From an uncultured Collinsella sp. (lineage in GTDB: Bacteria > Actinomycetota > Coriobacteriia > Coriobacteriales > Coriobacteriaceae): 13,509 nucleotides of DNA. Of the stretch, positions 6,524-12,679 are shown piece after piece. Numbering within the stretch: the stretch's first letter is position 1; every line of letters starts with the position of its first letter. The notes beneath the pieces are model-generated. The model was not told where the DNA came from and did not search any database. It saw only the letters and a program-made list of their open reading frames with translations. The stretch spans positions 1 through 13,509 of the forward strand of contig UQEO01000050.1 of NCBI GenBank assembly GCA_900540095.1. The letters are read 5' to 3'. Position numbers and translations under genes: made by a program.

Positions 6524-7447
6524 ATGAATCAGATCATTCTCGCATCTCATGGCGGCCTGGCCGCAGGCGCCAAAGACACGCTCGAGATGGTTCTCGGCGA
6601 CGTGTCGAACGTCCACGTCGTGTCGCTTGCTCGTGACGACAAGGAGCCCATCACCAATAAGGTTGAGGCTATGATCGCCACGTTCAACGCGGACGACACC
6701 GTCTATGTGCTGACCGATATGCTCGGCAGCTCGGTCAACAACAACATGGTCGAGCTTTCCAAGAACGGCACGAAGTTCACGGTTGTCAGCGGTTTCAACA
6801 TCCCGCTGGCGCTCACGCTCGCTATGAGCCCCGTCCCCGTCAAGGGTGCCGAGCTCGCAGCCCTCATCAACGAGGCCCGCACCGGTCTGACCAACCCCAA
6901 CGCACCGGTCGAGGCTGCCGCGGCTCCCGCCAAGAAGGCCAAGGCGTCCCGTCACAGCTCCGGTCCCGCCAAGATCGTCCTCGCACGTCTTGATTACCGT
7001 CTGCTGCACGGCCAGGTCGTCTTTACCTGGACCACCAAGGTTCAGGCCGAGCGCATCATCGTCGTCGACAACGCCGCCGCCAACGATGACATCAAGAAGG
7101 GCGCTCTTAAGCTGGCCAAGCCCCAGGGCGTGCGCCTGAACGTCTTCACCGTCGAGCGTGCCCTCGCCAAGATGGACAAGCTCAACACCCTCGGCGAGCG
7201 CGTCATGTTCGTCTTTGGCAACACTGCCGAGATGCTGCAGTTCTGCCAGGGCTACAAGCTCGACGCCATCAACCTGGGCGCCACCGCCAACCACGACGGT
7301 GCCGATCAGGTCGGCGGCAAGGACAGCTCCGTCTTTCTCGACGCCACCCAGAAGGCCGACGTCAATCAGCTGCTCGACATGGGCATCAGGCTCTATGTCC
7401 AGCAGACCCCTACGTATCAGAGCGTCGACATCGACGCCAAGCTGTAA
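6524..7447 (+). CDS. Mannose-family PTS enzyme EIIA-EIIB fusion
   Basis: 307-residue cytoplasmic phosphotransfer protein. Residues ~1-125 are the EIIA-Man domain; His9 in ILASHGGLA is the expected phospho-acceptor from HPr, and DMLGSSVNNNM is the usual second motif. A 20-25-residue Ala/Pro/Lys-rich linker (APVEAAAAPAKKAKAS) leads to the EIIB domain from ~147 (KIVLARLDYRLLHGQV), where His162 is the expected second phosphorylation site; VDNAAANDD and NLGATANHDGADQ follow in the normal order. The fusion has the domain order of E. coli ManX, whereas LevD/LevE and GfrA/GfrB are separate chains. First gene of a tight operon (36 bases to EIIC). It delivers phosphate to the sugar during import through EIIC/EIID. 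HPr and enzyme I are not in the window. The family is sure; the substrate is inferred from the flanking SIS genes. Confidence 0.95.
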   Translation: MNQIILASHGGLAAGAKDTLEMVLGDVSNVHVVSLARDDKEPITNKVEAMIATFNADDTVYVLTDMLGSSVNNNMVELSKNGTKFTVVSGFNIPLALTLAMSPVPVKGAELAALINEARTGLTNPNAPVEAAAAPAKKAKASRHSSGPAKIVLARLDYRLLHGQVVFTWTTKVQAERIIVVDNAAANDDIKKGALKLAKPQGVRLNVFTVERALAKMDKLNTLGERVMFVFGNTAEMLQFCQGYKLDAINLGATANHDGADQVGGKDSSVFLDATQKADVNQLLDMGIRLYVQQTPTYQSVDIDAKL

Positions 7448-7483
7448 TCAACCAGGCTTTTGCCTGACTGAAAGGAGAAGGGT

Positions 7484-8278
7484 ATGAATACGTTCATCAG
7501 TGCGGTGCTCGTCGGCCTCGTCGGCGTGTTCTGCATGTGGGACTCCCGCCTGCTCGGCCGTCTTAACTTCGAGCAGCCCCTCGTTGGCGCTACGCTCGTC
7601 GGTCTGCTGCTGGGCGATGTGCCCACCGGCCTTGCCGTCGGCGCCGCCGTCGAGCTCGTGTCCATGGGCCTGGTGCAGGTCGGCGCCGCCGTTCCGCCCG
7701 ATATGGTCCTGGGCGGCATCGTGGCCGCTGCCTTTGCGTGCCTGACCGATGCTTCCGCCGAGACCGCCATGACGATCGCCATCCCGGTCGCCGTCCTGGG
7801 TCAGCTCCTCGGCATCGTGTTCCGTTCCATCATCGCCGCCCTCACCCATGTGGCAGATAGCGCGATCGATAACGGAAAGTTCAAGACCGCCTACCGCATG
7901 CACATCTGCGCCGGCTCCGGTCTGTACGCCGTCATGTACTTCCTGCCGATCTTCCTCGCCGTCTTTGTTGGCACCGACCTGGTTCAGGCCATCGTCAACA
8001 TGGTTCCCGAGTGGCTGTCCACTGGTCTTAACGTTTCGACCAAGATCATGACCGCCTACGGCTTGGCCCTGCTGCTCACCATGATGATCAAGAAGGGTAT
8101 GACTCCGTTCCTGTTCATCGGTTTCCTGCTCGCCGCTTACCTCAACCTGTCCGTCATCGCGGTCGCTCTGATCGGTGTGTGCCTGGCTGTCGTCTTCATG
8201 GGCTTCAAGTTCAACGGTTCCCATGCAGCCGCCGGTGTCGATTCCGACTACGATCCGCTCGAAGACGACGAAGACTAA
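7484..8278 (+). CDS. Mannose-family PTS EIIC membrane component
   Basis: 264-residue membrane protein forming part of the sugar channel. Hydrophobic helices begin at residue 3 (FISAVLVGLVGVFCMW). The family signature is clear: QPLVGATLVGLLLGDVPTG, then GAAVELVSMGLVQVGAAVPPD, then VLGGIVAAAF. Later helices are AVMYFLPIFLAVFVG, TAYGLALLLTMMI and the last LSVIAVALIGVCLAVVFMG. The C-terminus is an acidic tail rich in Asp and Glu (DSDYDPLEDDED), presumably cytoplasmic. ATG 7484 follows GAAAGGAGAAGGG. The EIID gene starts 13 bases after the stop with its own AGGAGG, so the two are surely co-translated. Length is normal for the family (~250-270). Substrate specificity lies mostly in this component but cannot be read by eye. 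Confidence 0.95.
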   Translation: MNTFISAVLVGLVGVFCMWDSRLLGRLNFEQPLVGATLVGLLLGDVPTGLAVGAAVELVSMGLVQVGAAVPPDMVLGGIVAAAFACLTDASAETAMTIAIPVAVLGQLLGIVFRSIIAALTHVADSAIDNGKFKTAYRMHICAGSGLYAVMYFLPIFLAVFVGTDLVQAIVNMVPEWLSTGLNVSTKIMTAYGLALLLTMMIKKGMTPFLFIGFLLAAYLNLSVIAVALIGVCLAVVFMGFKFNGSHAAAGVDSDYDPLEDDED

Positions 8279-8291
8279 GGAGGAACACACT

Positions 8292-9125
8292 ATGGCAACC
8301 GCAACCAAGGACGTGTCCCTGAACAAGAAGGTCAGCCAGTTCTTCTGGCGCTCCTGGGCCATCCAGGCCTCTTGGAACTACGAGCGTCAGATGAACATGG
8401 GCTTCCTCTACGGCATGGTTCCCACGCTCGATCGCCTCTATCCGGATGAGTCCGACCCCAAGCAGCTCGCTGCTAAGAAAGAGGCTTACCACCGTCACAT
8501 GGCGTTCTACAACTGCACCCCGCAGACGAGCGCCTTTATCCTAGGCCTCTCCGCCTCCATGGAGGAGGAGTACGCCAAGGATCCCGAGAACTTCGATCCC
8601 GATTCGATCAACGCGGTCAAGACCTCCCTCATGGGTCCGCTTTCCGGCATCGGTGACTCCTTCTTCCAGGGCACCATCCGCGTTATCGCCTTTGGCCTGG
8701 GCGTTCAGCTGGCTCAGCAGGGCTCCATCATGGGCCCGATCCTGGCCATGCTCATCTCCATCGTCCCCTCTGTGCTGATCACCTGGTTCGCAGCCAAGAT
8801 GGGCTATCAGGGCGGCCACGAGTACCTGAGTAAGCTTCAGGGCGGCGACCTCATGGAGAAGCTCATGTATGTCTGCGGCATCGTGGGTCTTATGTCCGTG
8901 GGCGGCATGATCGCTACGCTGATCGGCGCCACCACCCCGCTGCAGTTCGCTGACGGCACCGTCGTTATCCAGGACATCCTGGACGGCATGATGCCCCAGA
9001 TGATCTCCCTCGGCCTCACCGGCCTTATGTACTGGCTCATCAAGAAGAACGTCAACACCGGTTGGCTTCTCGTGATCGCCATTGTGGGCGGCATCGCCCT
9101 CTCCGCGGTCGGCATCCTGGCCTAG
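8292..9125 (+). CDS. Mannose-family PTS EIID membrane component
   Basis: 277-residue partner of EIIC. The soluble N-terminal part shows the family hallmarks FFWRSWAIQASWNYERQMNMG, then YHRHMAFYNCTPQTSAFILG, then SMEEE and SLMGPLSGIGDSFFQGT, the conserved glycine-rich stretch. The C-terminal third has hydrophobic helices, including LMYVCGIVGLMSVGGMIATL and WLLVIAIVGGIALSAVGILA. ATG 8292 is chosen because AGGAGG (8279-8284) directly precedes it and the protein then begins like other EIID proteins; the longer reading frame back to 8175 overlaps EIIC and is not credible. The stop TAG sits inside a 12-bp palindrome (TAGTCGCGACTA, 9123-9134). It completes a full EIIAB-C-D set, with the second SIS gene next after a hairpin-containing gap. 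Confidence 0.95.
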   Translation: MATATKDVSLNKKVSQFFWRSWAIQASWNYERQMNMGFLYGMVPTLDRLYPDESDPKQLAAKKEAYHRHMAFYNCTPQTSAFILGLSASMEEEYAKDPENFDPDSINAVKTSLMGPLSGIGDSFFQGTIRVIAFGLGVQLAQQGSIMGPILAMLISIVPSVLITWFAAKMGYQGGHEYLSKLQGGDLMEKLMYVCGIVGLMSVGGMIATLIGATTPLQFADGTVVIQDILDGMMPQMISLGLTGLMYWLIKKNVNTGWLLVIAIVGGIALSAVGILA

Positions 9126-9159
9126 TCGCGACTAAGCGCCTAACCGCTTTCCCCCGGGG

Positions 9160-9190
9160 GCCTGCCTGGCATCCCATACCCCAGGCAGGC
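9160..9190 (+). terminator. Hairpin between the EIID gene and the second SIS gene
   Basis: A perfect 10-bp stem, GCCTGCCTGG (9160-9169) with CCAGGCAGGC (9181-9190), has an 11-base loop. It is followed by TTCCATCC, not by a T-run, so it is a weak terminator or an mRNA-processing/stability element inside the operon. It could reduce deglycase expression relative to the transporter or protect the PTS message. CCCCCGGGGG lies just before it. Confidence 0.6.
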
Positions 9191-9203
9191 TTCCATCCCC
9201 AAA

Positions 9204-9234
9204 ATGCGACAATGGGACAGTCCCTTTGTCGCAT
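9204..9234. repeat. 31-bp near-perfect palindrome in the EIID-SIS gap
   Basis: Fifteen-base arms flank a central A (9219): ATGCGACAATGGGAC on the left and GTCCCTTTGTCGCAT on the right, with one mismatched position. The core GGGACAGTCCC shares GGGACAG with the 35-bp repeats elsewhere in the window. I believe such GGGACAG...TTTGTCGC sequences recur between genes in Coriobacteriia, but this is from memory. The remaining gap to 9324 holds only the ribosome binding site (AAAGGA) of the next gene. Confidence 0.75.
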
Positions 9235-9324
9235 CCTCAATGGGCCGGCGACTCGGTCCAAACCACGGTAACCCTGCGAGCGCCCGGCAATGTGGCGCCG
9301 CAAAAAATGAAAGGAATGTGTCAG

Positions 9325-10308
9325 ATGTACGAGATCGACCTTAACCTCCCTAAGCAGATCGTCGCTGACGTCCTGTCCAACCACGAGATCCACAGCGTCG
9401 CCTTCGTCGGCTGCGGTGCCTCCATGTCCGACCTTTACCCCGCCAAGTACTTCCTGGCCAACAACACGGACAAGCTGAACGTTCAGATCTTCACCGCTAA
9501 CGAGTTCAACTACGACACGCCTTCCTGGGTCAACGAGCACACCTTCGTGATCACCTGCTCCCTCGGTGGCTCCACGCCCGAGACCGTCGAGGCCAACAAG
9601 ACCGCCAAGAAGCACAACTGCCCGGTCGTCTCCCTTACCAACAAGGCTGGCTCCGCTCTGACCGTCGACGCTGACTACGTCATCGTTCACGGCTTCCACG
9701 CCAACTTCGCTGCCAAGTGCGAGAAGCCCGGCTATGCCATCGCTCTTGCTGTCGAGATCCTTCAGCAGACCGAGGGTTATGACCACTACGAGGACATGAT
9801 CACCGGCCTCACCAACGTCTTCGAGCTCTGCGAGAACGCCGCTCAGTCCTGCAAGAAACTCGCCAAGAAGTTCGCCGAGGACTTCAAGGACGACAAGATG
9901 ATCTACTTCATGGCTTCCGGTGCCTCCGAGAAGATGGCTTATTCTCACGCTGCCTTCCTGTTCACCGAGATGCAGTGGATCGACGCCGCCGCCTACAACA
10001 CCGGCGAGTACTTCCACGGCCCGTTCGAGGTTTCCACCGAGGGTAAGCCCTACGTCTTCTTCATGTCCGATGGCGCCACCCGTCCGATGGACGCCCGCGC
10101 CCTCACCTTCCTTGAGCGCATGGGCGCCAAGGTCGCTCTGATCGACTCCAAGGACTACGGCCTGGCTGACGCCGTGCCCGCGAGCGTCGTCACCTACTTC
10201 AACCCGCTGCTGCACCTCGCCGTTATGCGCGAGTACGGCAACCAGATCGCCGAGGCCCGTCAGCACCCGCTGACCATGCGTCGCTACATGTGGAAGCTTT
10301 CCTACTAA
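9325..10308 (+). CDS. SIS-domain sugar-phosphate deglycase-like protein, paralogue 2
   Basis: 327-residue cytoplasmic double-SIS protein of the FrlB/GfrF/FraB type. The first half has SVAFVGCGASMSDLYPAKYF and the phosphate-binding loop SLGGSTPET, a good match to the classic S-x-x-G-x-T-x-E/D-T pattern. The second half has FMASGASEKMAYSHAAF and TGEYFHGPFEV. Glu215 and His231 have the 16-residue spacing of the GlmS and FraB catalytic pairs. The C-terminus TMRRYMWKLSY nearly equals that of paralogue 1. ATG 9325 is preferred: AAAGGA (9310-9315) is 9 bases upstream, whereas the in-frame ATG at 9316 abuts it. Probably the last gene of the PTS operon, since a strong terminator follows. With PTS import giving a 6-phosphate, a deglycase is the natural next enzyme, releasing glucose-6-phosphate and an amine such as lysine. 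A GlmS-like isomerase or aminosugar deaminase remains possible. Confidence 0.87.
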   Translation: MYEIDLNLPKQIVADVLSNHEIHSVAFVGCGASMSDLYPAKYFLANNTDKLNVQIFTANEFNYDTPSWVNEHTFVITCSLGGSTPETVEANKTAKKHNCPVVSLTNKAGSALTVDADYVIVHGFHANFAAKCEKPGYAIALAVEILQQTEGYDHYEDMITGLTNVFELCENAAQSCKKLAKKFAEDFKDDKMIYFMASGASEKMAYSHAAFLFTEMQWIDAAAYNTGEYFHGPFEVSTEGKPYVFFMSDGATRPMDARALTFLERMGAKVALIDSKDYGLADAVPASVVTYFNPLLHLAVMREYGNQIAEARQHPLTMRRYMWKLSY

Positions 10309-10341
10309 TCACAAGTAAGTAGACCTTACGGGTTGATTGAG

Positions 10342-10374
10342 AGGGGATGGGGTTTGCGCCCCGTCCCCTTTTTT
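10342..10374 (+). terminator. Rho-independent terminator ending the PTS/SIS operon
   Basis: GGGGATGGGG (10343-10352) pairs with CCCCGTCCCC (10359-10368), including one G-T pair, around a 6-base loop and is followed by six T (10369-10374). A small GTAAG/CTTAC hairpin (10315-10329) precedes it. Confidence 0.93.
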
Positions 10375-10409
10375 GCTTTGGGGAGGGCGTATCCGTCGCG
10401 CCACAAAAC

Positions 10410-10454
10410 CCCAGATAAAACCTACCAAAATAAACCTGTCCCTTTTTGGCAGGT
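10410..10454 (+). repeat. 35-bp intergenic repeat, copy B, with extended left flank
   Basis: The core at 10420-10454 (ACCTACC, CCAAAATAAACCTGTCCCT, then TTTTGGCAGGT) has inverted arms. The preceding CCCAGATAAA is identical to the flank of copy C. It ends directly at the GGGAGGAG ribosome binding site of the HAD gene, so it forms that gene's 5' leader. Confidence 0.8.
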
Positions 10455-10468
10455 GGGAGGAGATGCGT

Positions 10469-11098
10469 ATGATCAAAGCAGTGCTGTTTGACATGGACGG
10501 CGTGCTGGTCGATACCGAGTGGTTCTACAACCGTCGTCGCGTGGCGTTTATGGAGGAGAAGGGGTTCCACTTTGACGAGATCCCCGATCTTTCGGGGTCT
10601 AACGAGCCGGCCATTTGGGAGGCGCTGGTGCCCGACGATGTTGAGCTGCGCGAGCGTCTGCGCGTGGAGTACAAGCAGGTCTATAGCCCGGACCATCCCG
10701 TTCCGTATGCCGAGCTGCTCAACGAGCAGACGGAGCCGGTGATGCGCAAGCTGCACGAGCGCGGCGTGAAGTGCGTCATCGCAAGCTCGTCCTATCGCGA
10801 GCTCATTGACGAGCTGGTGGGGATTGCCGGTATCGCCGACGTGCTGGACTACACCATCAGCGGTCACGAGTGCAGTGCGTTTAAGCCCGACCCCGAGATC
10901 TACCTGCGTGCCATGGAGGCGCTGGGGGTGGAGCCTGCCGAGTGCCTGGTTATCGAGGATTCGCCTTTGGGGATCGAGGCTGGCAAACGTTCCGGCGCCC
11001 GCGTCCTGGCACTGCGTCCGCACGAGGGCGTCAACCTCGATCAATCGCGAGCCGATGCCGTTATTGATAATCTGACCGACATTTTGGCCGCTGTGTAG
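10469..11098 (+). CDS. HAD-superfamily phosphatase/phosphomutase (beta-phosphoglucomutase-like)
   Basis: 209-residue cytoplasmic HAD hydrolase with a helical cap. Motif I is LFDMDGVLVDTE (nucleophile Asp8, acid/base Asp10); motif II is VIASSS (Ser106-108); motif III is Lys139 in SAFKPDPEIY; motif IV is VIEDSPLGIEAG (Glu163, Asp164). Residues ~16-85 form the small alpha cap typical of beta-phosphoglucomutase and sugar-phosphate phosphatases. ATG 10469 is preferred to ATG 10463 because GGGAGGAG (10455-10462) is 6 bases away from the former and touches the latter. It lies behind the PTS operon terminator, so it is probably transcribed separately or by readthrough. It may dephosphorylate a sugar phosphate formed by the upstream pathway; the only support is position. 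Confidence 0.9.
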   Translation: MIKAVLFDMDGVLVDTEWFYNRRRVAFMEEKGFHFDEIPDLSGSNEPAIWEALVPDDVELRERLRVEYKQVYSPDHPVPYAELLNEQTEPVMRKLHERGVKCVIASSSYRELIDELVGIAGIADVLDYTISGHECSAFKPDPEIYLRAMEALGVEPAECLVIEDSPLGIEAGKRSGARVLALRPHEGVNLDQSRADAVIDNLTDILAAV

Positions 11099-11195
11099 TG
11101 TCAATCCGCCGCGAGAAGCACGGGTTCAAACGTTTTTTGCGGTGGACTGGCTCAATTTGGTTTCGATTTTGATCCGTTTGGCTTCGATTCGGACT

Positions 11196-11314
11196 AAGTG
11201 AGTAGACTTTTTGGCGCAGGCCGAGCACAATGCATATCTTCCTTTGTAAAACCGCAGGTCACAGGGGTGGCGGTTTTGGGTGTGCTCGGCAGATCGTAAA
11301 AAGTCTACTCACTT
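11196..11314. repeat. 119-bp nested palindromic element between the HAD and YitT genes
   Basis: Three nested inverted repeats share one axis: AAGTGAGTAGACTTTTT (11196-11212) with AAAAAGTCTACTCACTT (11298-11314), perfect over 17 bp; CCGAGCACA (11221-11229) with TGTGCTCGG (11281-11289), perfect; and AAAACCGC (11248-11255) with GCGGTTTT (11270-11277), perfect. Transcribed, it would fold into a long, interrupted stem. It could be a MITE-like element, a bidirectional terminator or a structured RNA. The 355-bp gap 11099-11453 has no credible gene. Just before it TTTGGYTTCGATT is repeated (11156-11168 and 11177-11189). Confidence 0.82.
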
Positions 11315-11376
11315 GGAATTTTGCCCTTTGGTCGTGGGGGTTGCTGGTCCCGTTTTGGTTGTCGAGGGAGGTTGAA

Positions 11377-11450
11377 TTGAAGCGCCCCCGCACGCTCCAT
11401 GCTACAATCGCGGGCATGCCCCACAACCACATCTGCCTTCGAAAGGAGCC
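11377..11450 (+). promoter_or_regulatory. Likely promoter and ribosome binding site of the YitT-family gene
   Basis: TGCTACAAT (11400-11408) is an extended -10 sequence. TTGAAG at 11377-11382 is a possible -35, but the 20-bp spacer is long. GAAAGGAG (11441-11448) precedes the GTG start at 11454. Confidence 0.5.
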
Positions 11451-11453
11451 TAC

Positions 11454-12461
11454 GTGGCGAACGCCATCGATCAGCTCACGGACCGCGTGCTCATGCTCGC
11501 CCGCCTCACCATCGTCCGCCGTGCCATTACTGCCGTGGCGGTCACAATTTCTGCCGTCCTCCAGACATTCCTGATCCAGGCGTTCATTCAGCCCGCCGAC
11601 CTGCTTCCGAGCGGTCTCACCGGCGTCGCGGTCCTGCTCGATCGCGTTACCTCGCTGGGCGGCGTTCACATCGACATTTCGCTCGGTATGCTCGCGCTCA
11701 ACATCCCCGTGGCGCTCCTATGTTGGAGCGGCATTAGCAAGCGCTTCGTCATCTTCTCGATGATGCAGGTCGTGCTCTCATCGCTGTTCCTCAACGTCTT
11801 TCACTTCGCGCCGTTTTTGGGCGACAAGATCATGCTCATCATTTTTGGCGGCGTGGTCTCGGGTCTGGGCGCTGCCATCGCGCTTAAATCCGGCGCATCC
11901 ACCGGCGGCACCGACTTTATCGCGCTGTGGGTTTCCAACCACACGGGCAAGACCATCTGGGGCGTCATCTTTGGTTTCAACTGCTTTATCCTGGCGATCT
12001 TTGGCTTTATGTTTGGCTGGGACAAGGCGGCGTATTCCATCGTGTTCCAGTTTATTTCGACCAAGACTATCGACAGTTTCTATCGTCGCTACGATCGCGT
12101 GACGCTGCAGATTACGACGCGCAAGGCAGACGAGGTCATGACTGCCTACGTAAACCATTTTCAGCACGGCATTAGCTGCGCCGAGGTCGTCGGCGGATAC
12201 AGCCGCGAAAAGATGTACCTGCTGAACACCGTTGTTTCGACCTACGAGAGCCAGGACATTATCAAGTTGGTGTGCGACGTTGATCCCGGCGCCGTGATCA
12301 ACGTGTTCCACACGCTCAACTTTGTGGGCGGCTGGTGGGGCGGTCATGTCGACGAGCCCATGCCCACGGCCGTTCCCGATCCCGACAAGCCCGCACGCAT
12401 GGCCAGCAGGCAGGCGCGCCTCAGCGAACAGGACAGCCTGCAGCAGGATGACGGCAAGTAG
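11454..12461 (+). CDS. YitT-family membrane protein (DUF161 + DUF2179)
   Basis: 335-residue membrane protein. After a short basic N-terminus, five to six hydrophobic helices span residues ~20-200: TIVRRAITAVAVTISAVLQTFLI, then the conserved PSGLTGVAVLLDR, LGMLALNIPVALLCW, and the signature KSGASTGGTDFIALWVSNHTG. Residues ~215-305 form the soluble DUF2179 domain (VTLQITTRKADEVMTAYVNHFQHGIS, GGYSREKMYLLNTVVSTYESQDIIKLVCDVDPGAVINV), ending in the normal N-V-x-x-T-L-N-F-V-G-G-W-W. The last ~30 residues are a polar tail rich in Pro, Asp and Gln. GTG start is set by GAAAGGAG. The family's function is not firmly established; members are proposed transporters. It appears monocistronic, with a promoter-like sequence before and a hairpin after. 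No evident tie to the PTS locus except position. Confidence 0.9.
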   Translation: MANAIDQLTDRVLMLARLTIVRRAITAVAVTISAVLQTFLIQAFIQPADLLPSGLTGVAVLLDRVTSLGGVHIDISLGMLALNIPVALLCWSGISKRFVIFSMMQVVLSSLFLNVFHFAPFLGDKIMLIIFGGVVSGLGAAIALKSGASTGGTDFIALWVSNHTGKTIWGVIFGFNCFILAIFGFMFGWDKAAYSIVFQFISTKTIDSFYRRYDRVTLQITTRKADEVMTAYVNHFQHGISCAEVVGGYSREKMYLLNTVVSTYESQDIIKLVCDVDPGAVINVFHTLNFVGGWWGGHVDEPMPTAVPDPDKPARMASRQARLSEQDSLQQDDGK

Positions 12462-12501
12462 GGTATTGGCATTTTGCCGGTCCTGCGCAACCCATCCGAA
12501 C

Positions 12502-12543
12502 GAGCCTCCCGAAAGCCCCGTTGCTTTCGAGGGCTCTCGTTTG
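12502..12543 (+). terminator. Probable terminator after the YitT-family gene
   Basis: GAGCCTCCCGAAAGC (12502-12516 region) pairs with GCTTTCGAGGGCTC (about 12523-12536) with a small bulge, around a short CCCGTT-type loop. It is followed by TCGTTTG, a weak T-tract, and abuts repeat copy C. Confidence 0.6.
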
Positions 12544-12588
12544 CCCAGATAAAACCTACCAAAATGAAGCTGTCGCTTTTTGGTAGGG
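12544..12588 (+). repeat. 35-bp intergenic repeat, copy C, with extended left flank
   Basis: CCCAGATAAA followed by the 35-bp element (12554-12588). It differs from copy B at five positions (for example TGAAGCTGTCGC for TAAACCTGTCCC). The arms CCTACCAAAA and TTTTTGGTAGG are nearly perfectly complementary, so the stem is better preserved than the loop. Confidence 0.78.
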
Positions 12589-12625
12589 AGGGTGTATCGT
12601 TTTATCAATATGAGGTAACATGAAA

Positions 12626-12642
12626 CTAGACGTTATATACGT
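12626..12642. promoter_or_regulatory. Operator-like motif upstream of the second GntR gene
   Basis: On the minus strand this reads ACGTATATAACGTCTAG, matching the EamA-upstream TGTATATAACGACTA at 13 of the 15 compared positions. The plus strand contains ACGTTATATACGT (12630-12642), almost symmetric. The surrounding 12600-12679 is AT-rich and should hold the promoter, though no clear -35/-10 pair can be fixed. The position suggests autoregulation. Confidence 0.6.
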
Positions 12643-12679
12643 ATTAGAAATTTAGCTATTTTGATAAGAGTGATCAGAT

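Noticed and set aside
8175..8291. Upstream extension of the EIID start
   Set aside because: It overlaps the end of EIIC, lacks a ribosome binding site and adds non-family sequence; AGGAGG before 8292 decides the start.
9226..9324. Upstream extension of the second SIS protein from TTG 9226
   Set aside because: The extension encodes part of the palindromic repeat and unrelated residues; AAAGGA supports ATG 9325.
9052..10266. 404-residue open frame on the minus strand opposite the second SIS gene
   Set aside because: A shadow of the GC-biased plus-strand gene; low-complexity Val/Gly/Asp composition and no family features.
11230..11574. Small plus-strand frame through the nested palindrome
   Set aside because: It runs into the YitT gene out of frame, has no ribosome binding site and overlaps the inverted repeats.
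3073..12588. Dispersed 35-bp repeats considered as a CRISPR array
   Set aside because: The copies are kilobases apart, occur in both orientations and have no spacers or cas genes nearby.
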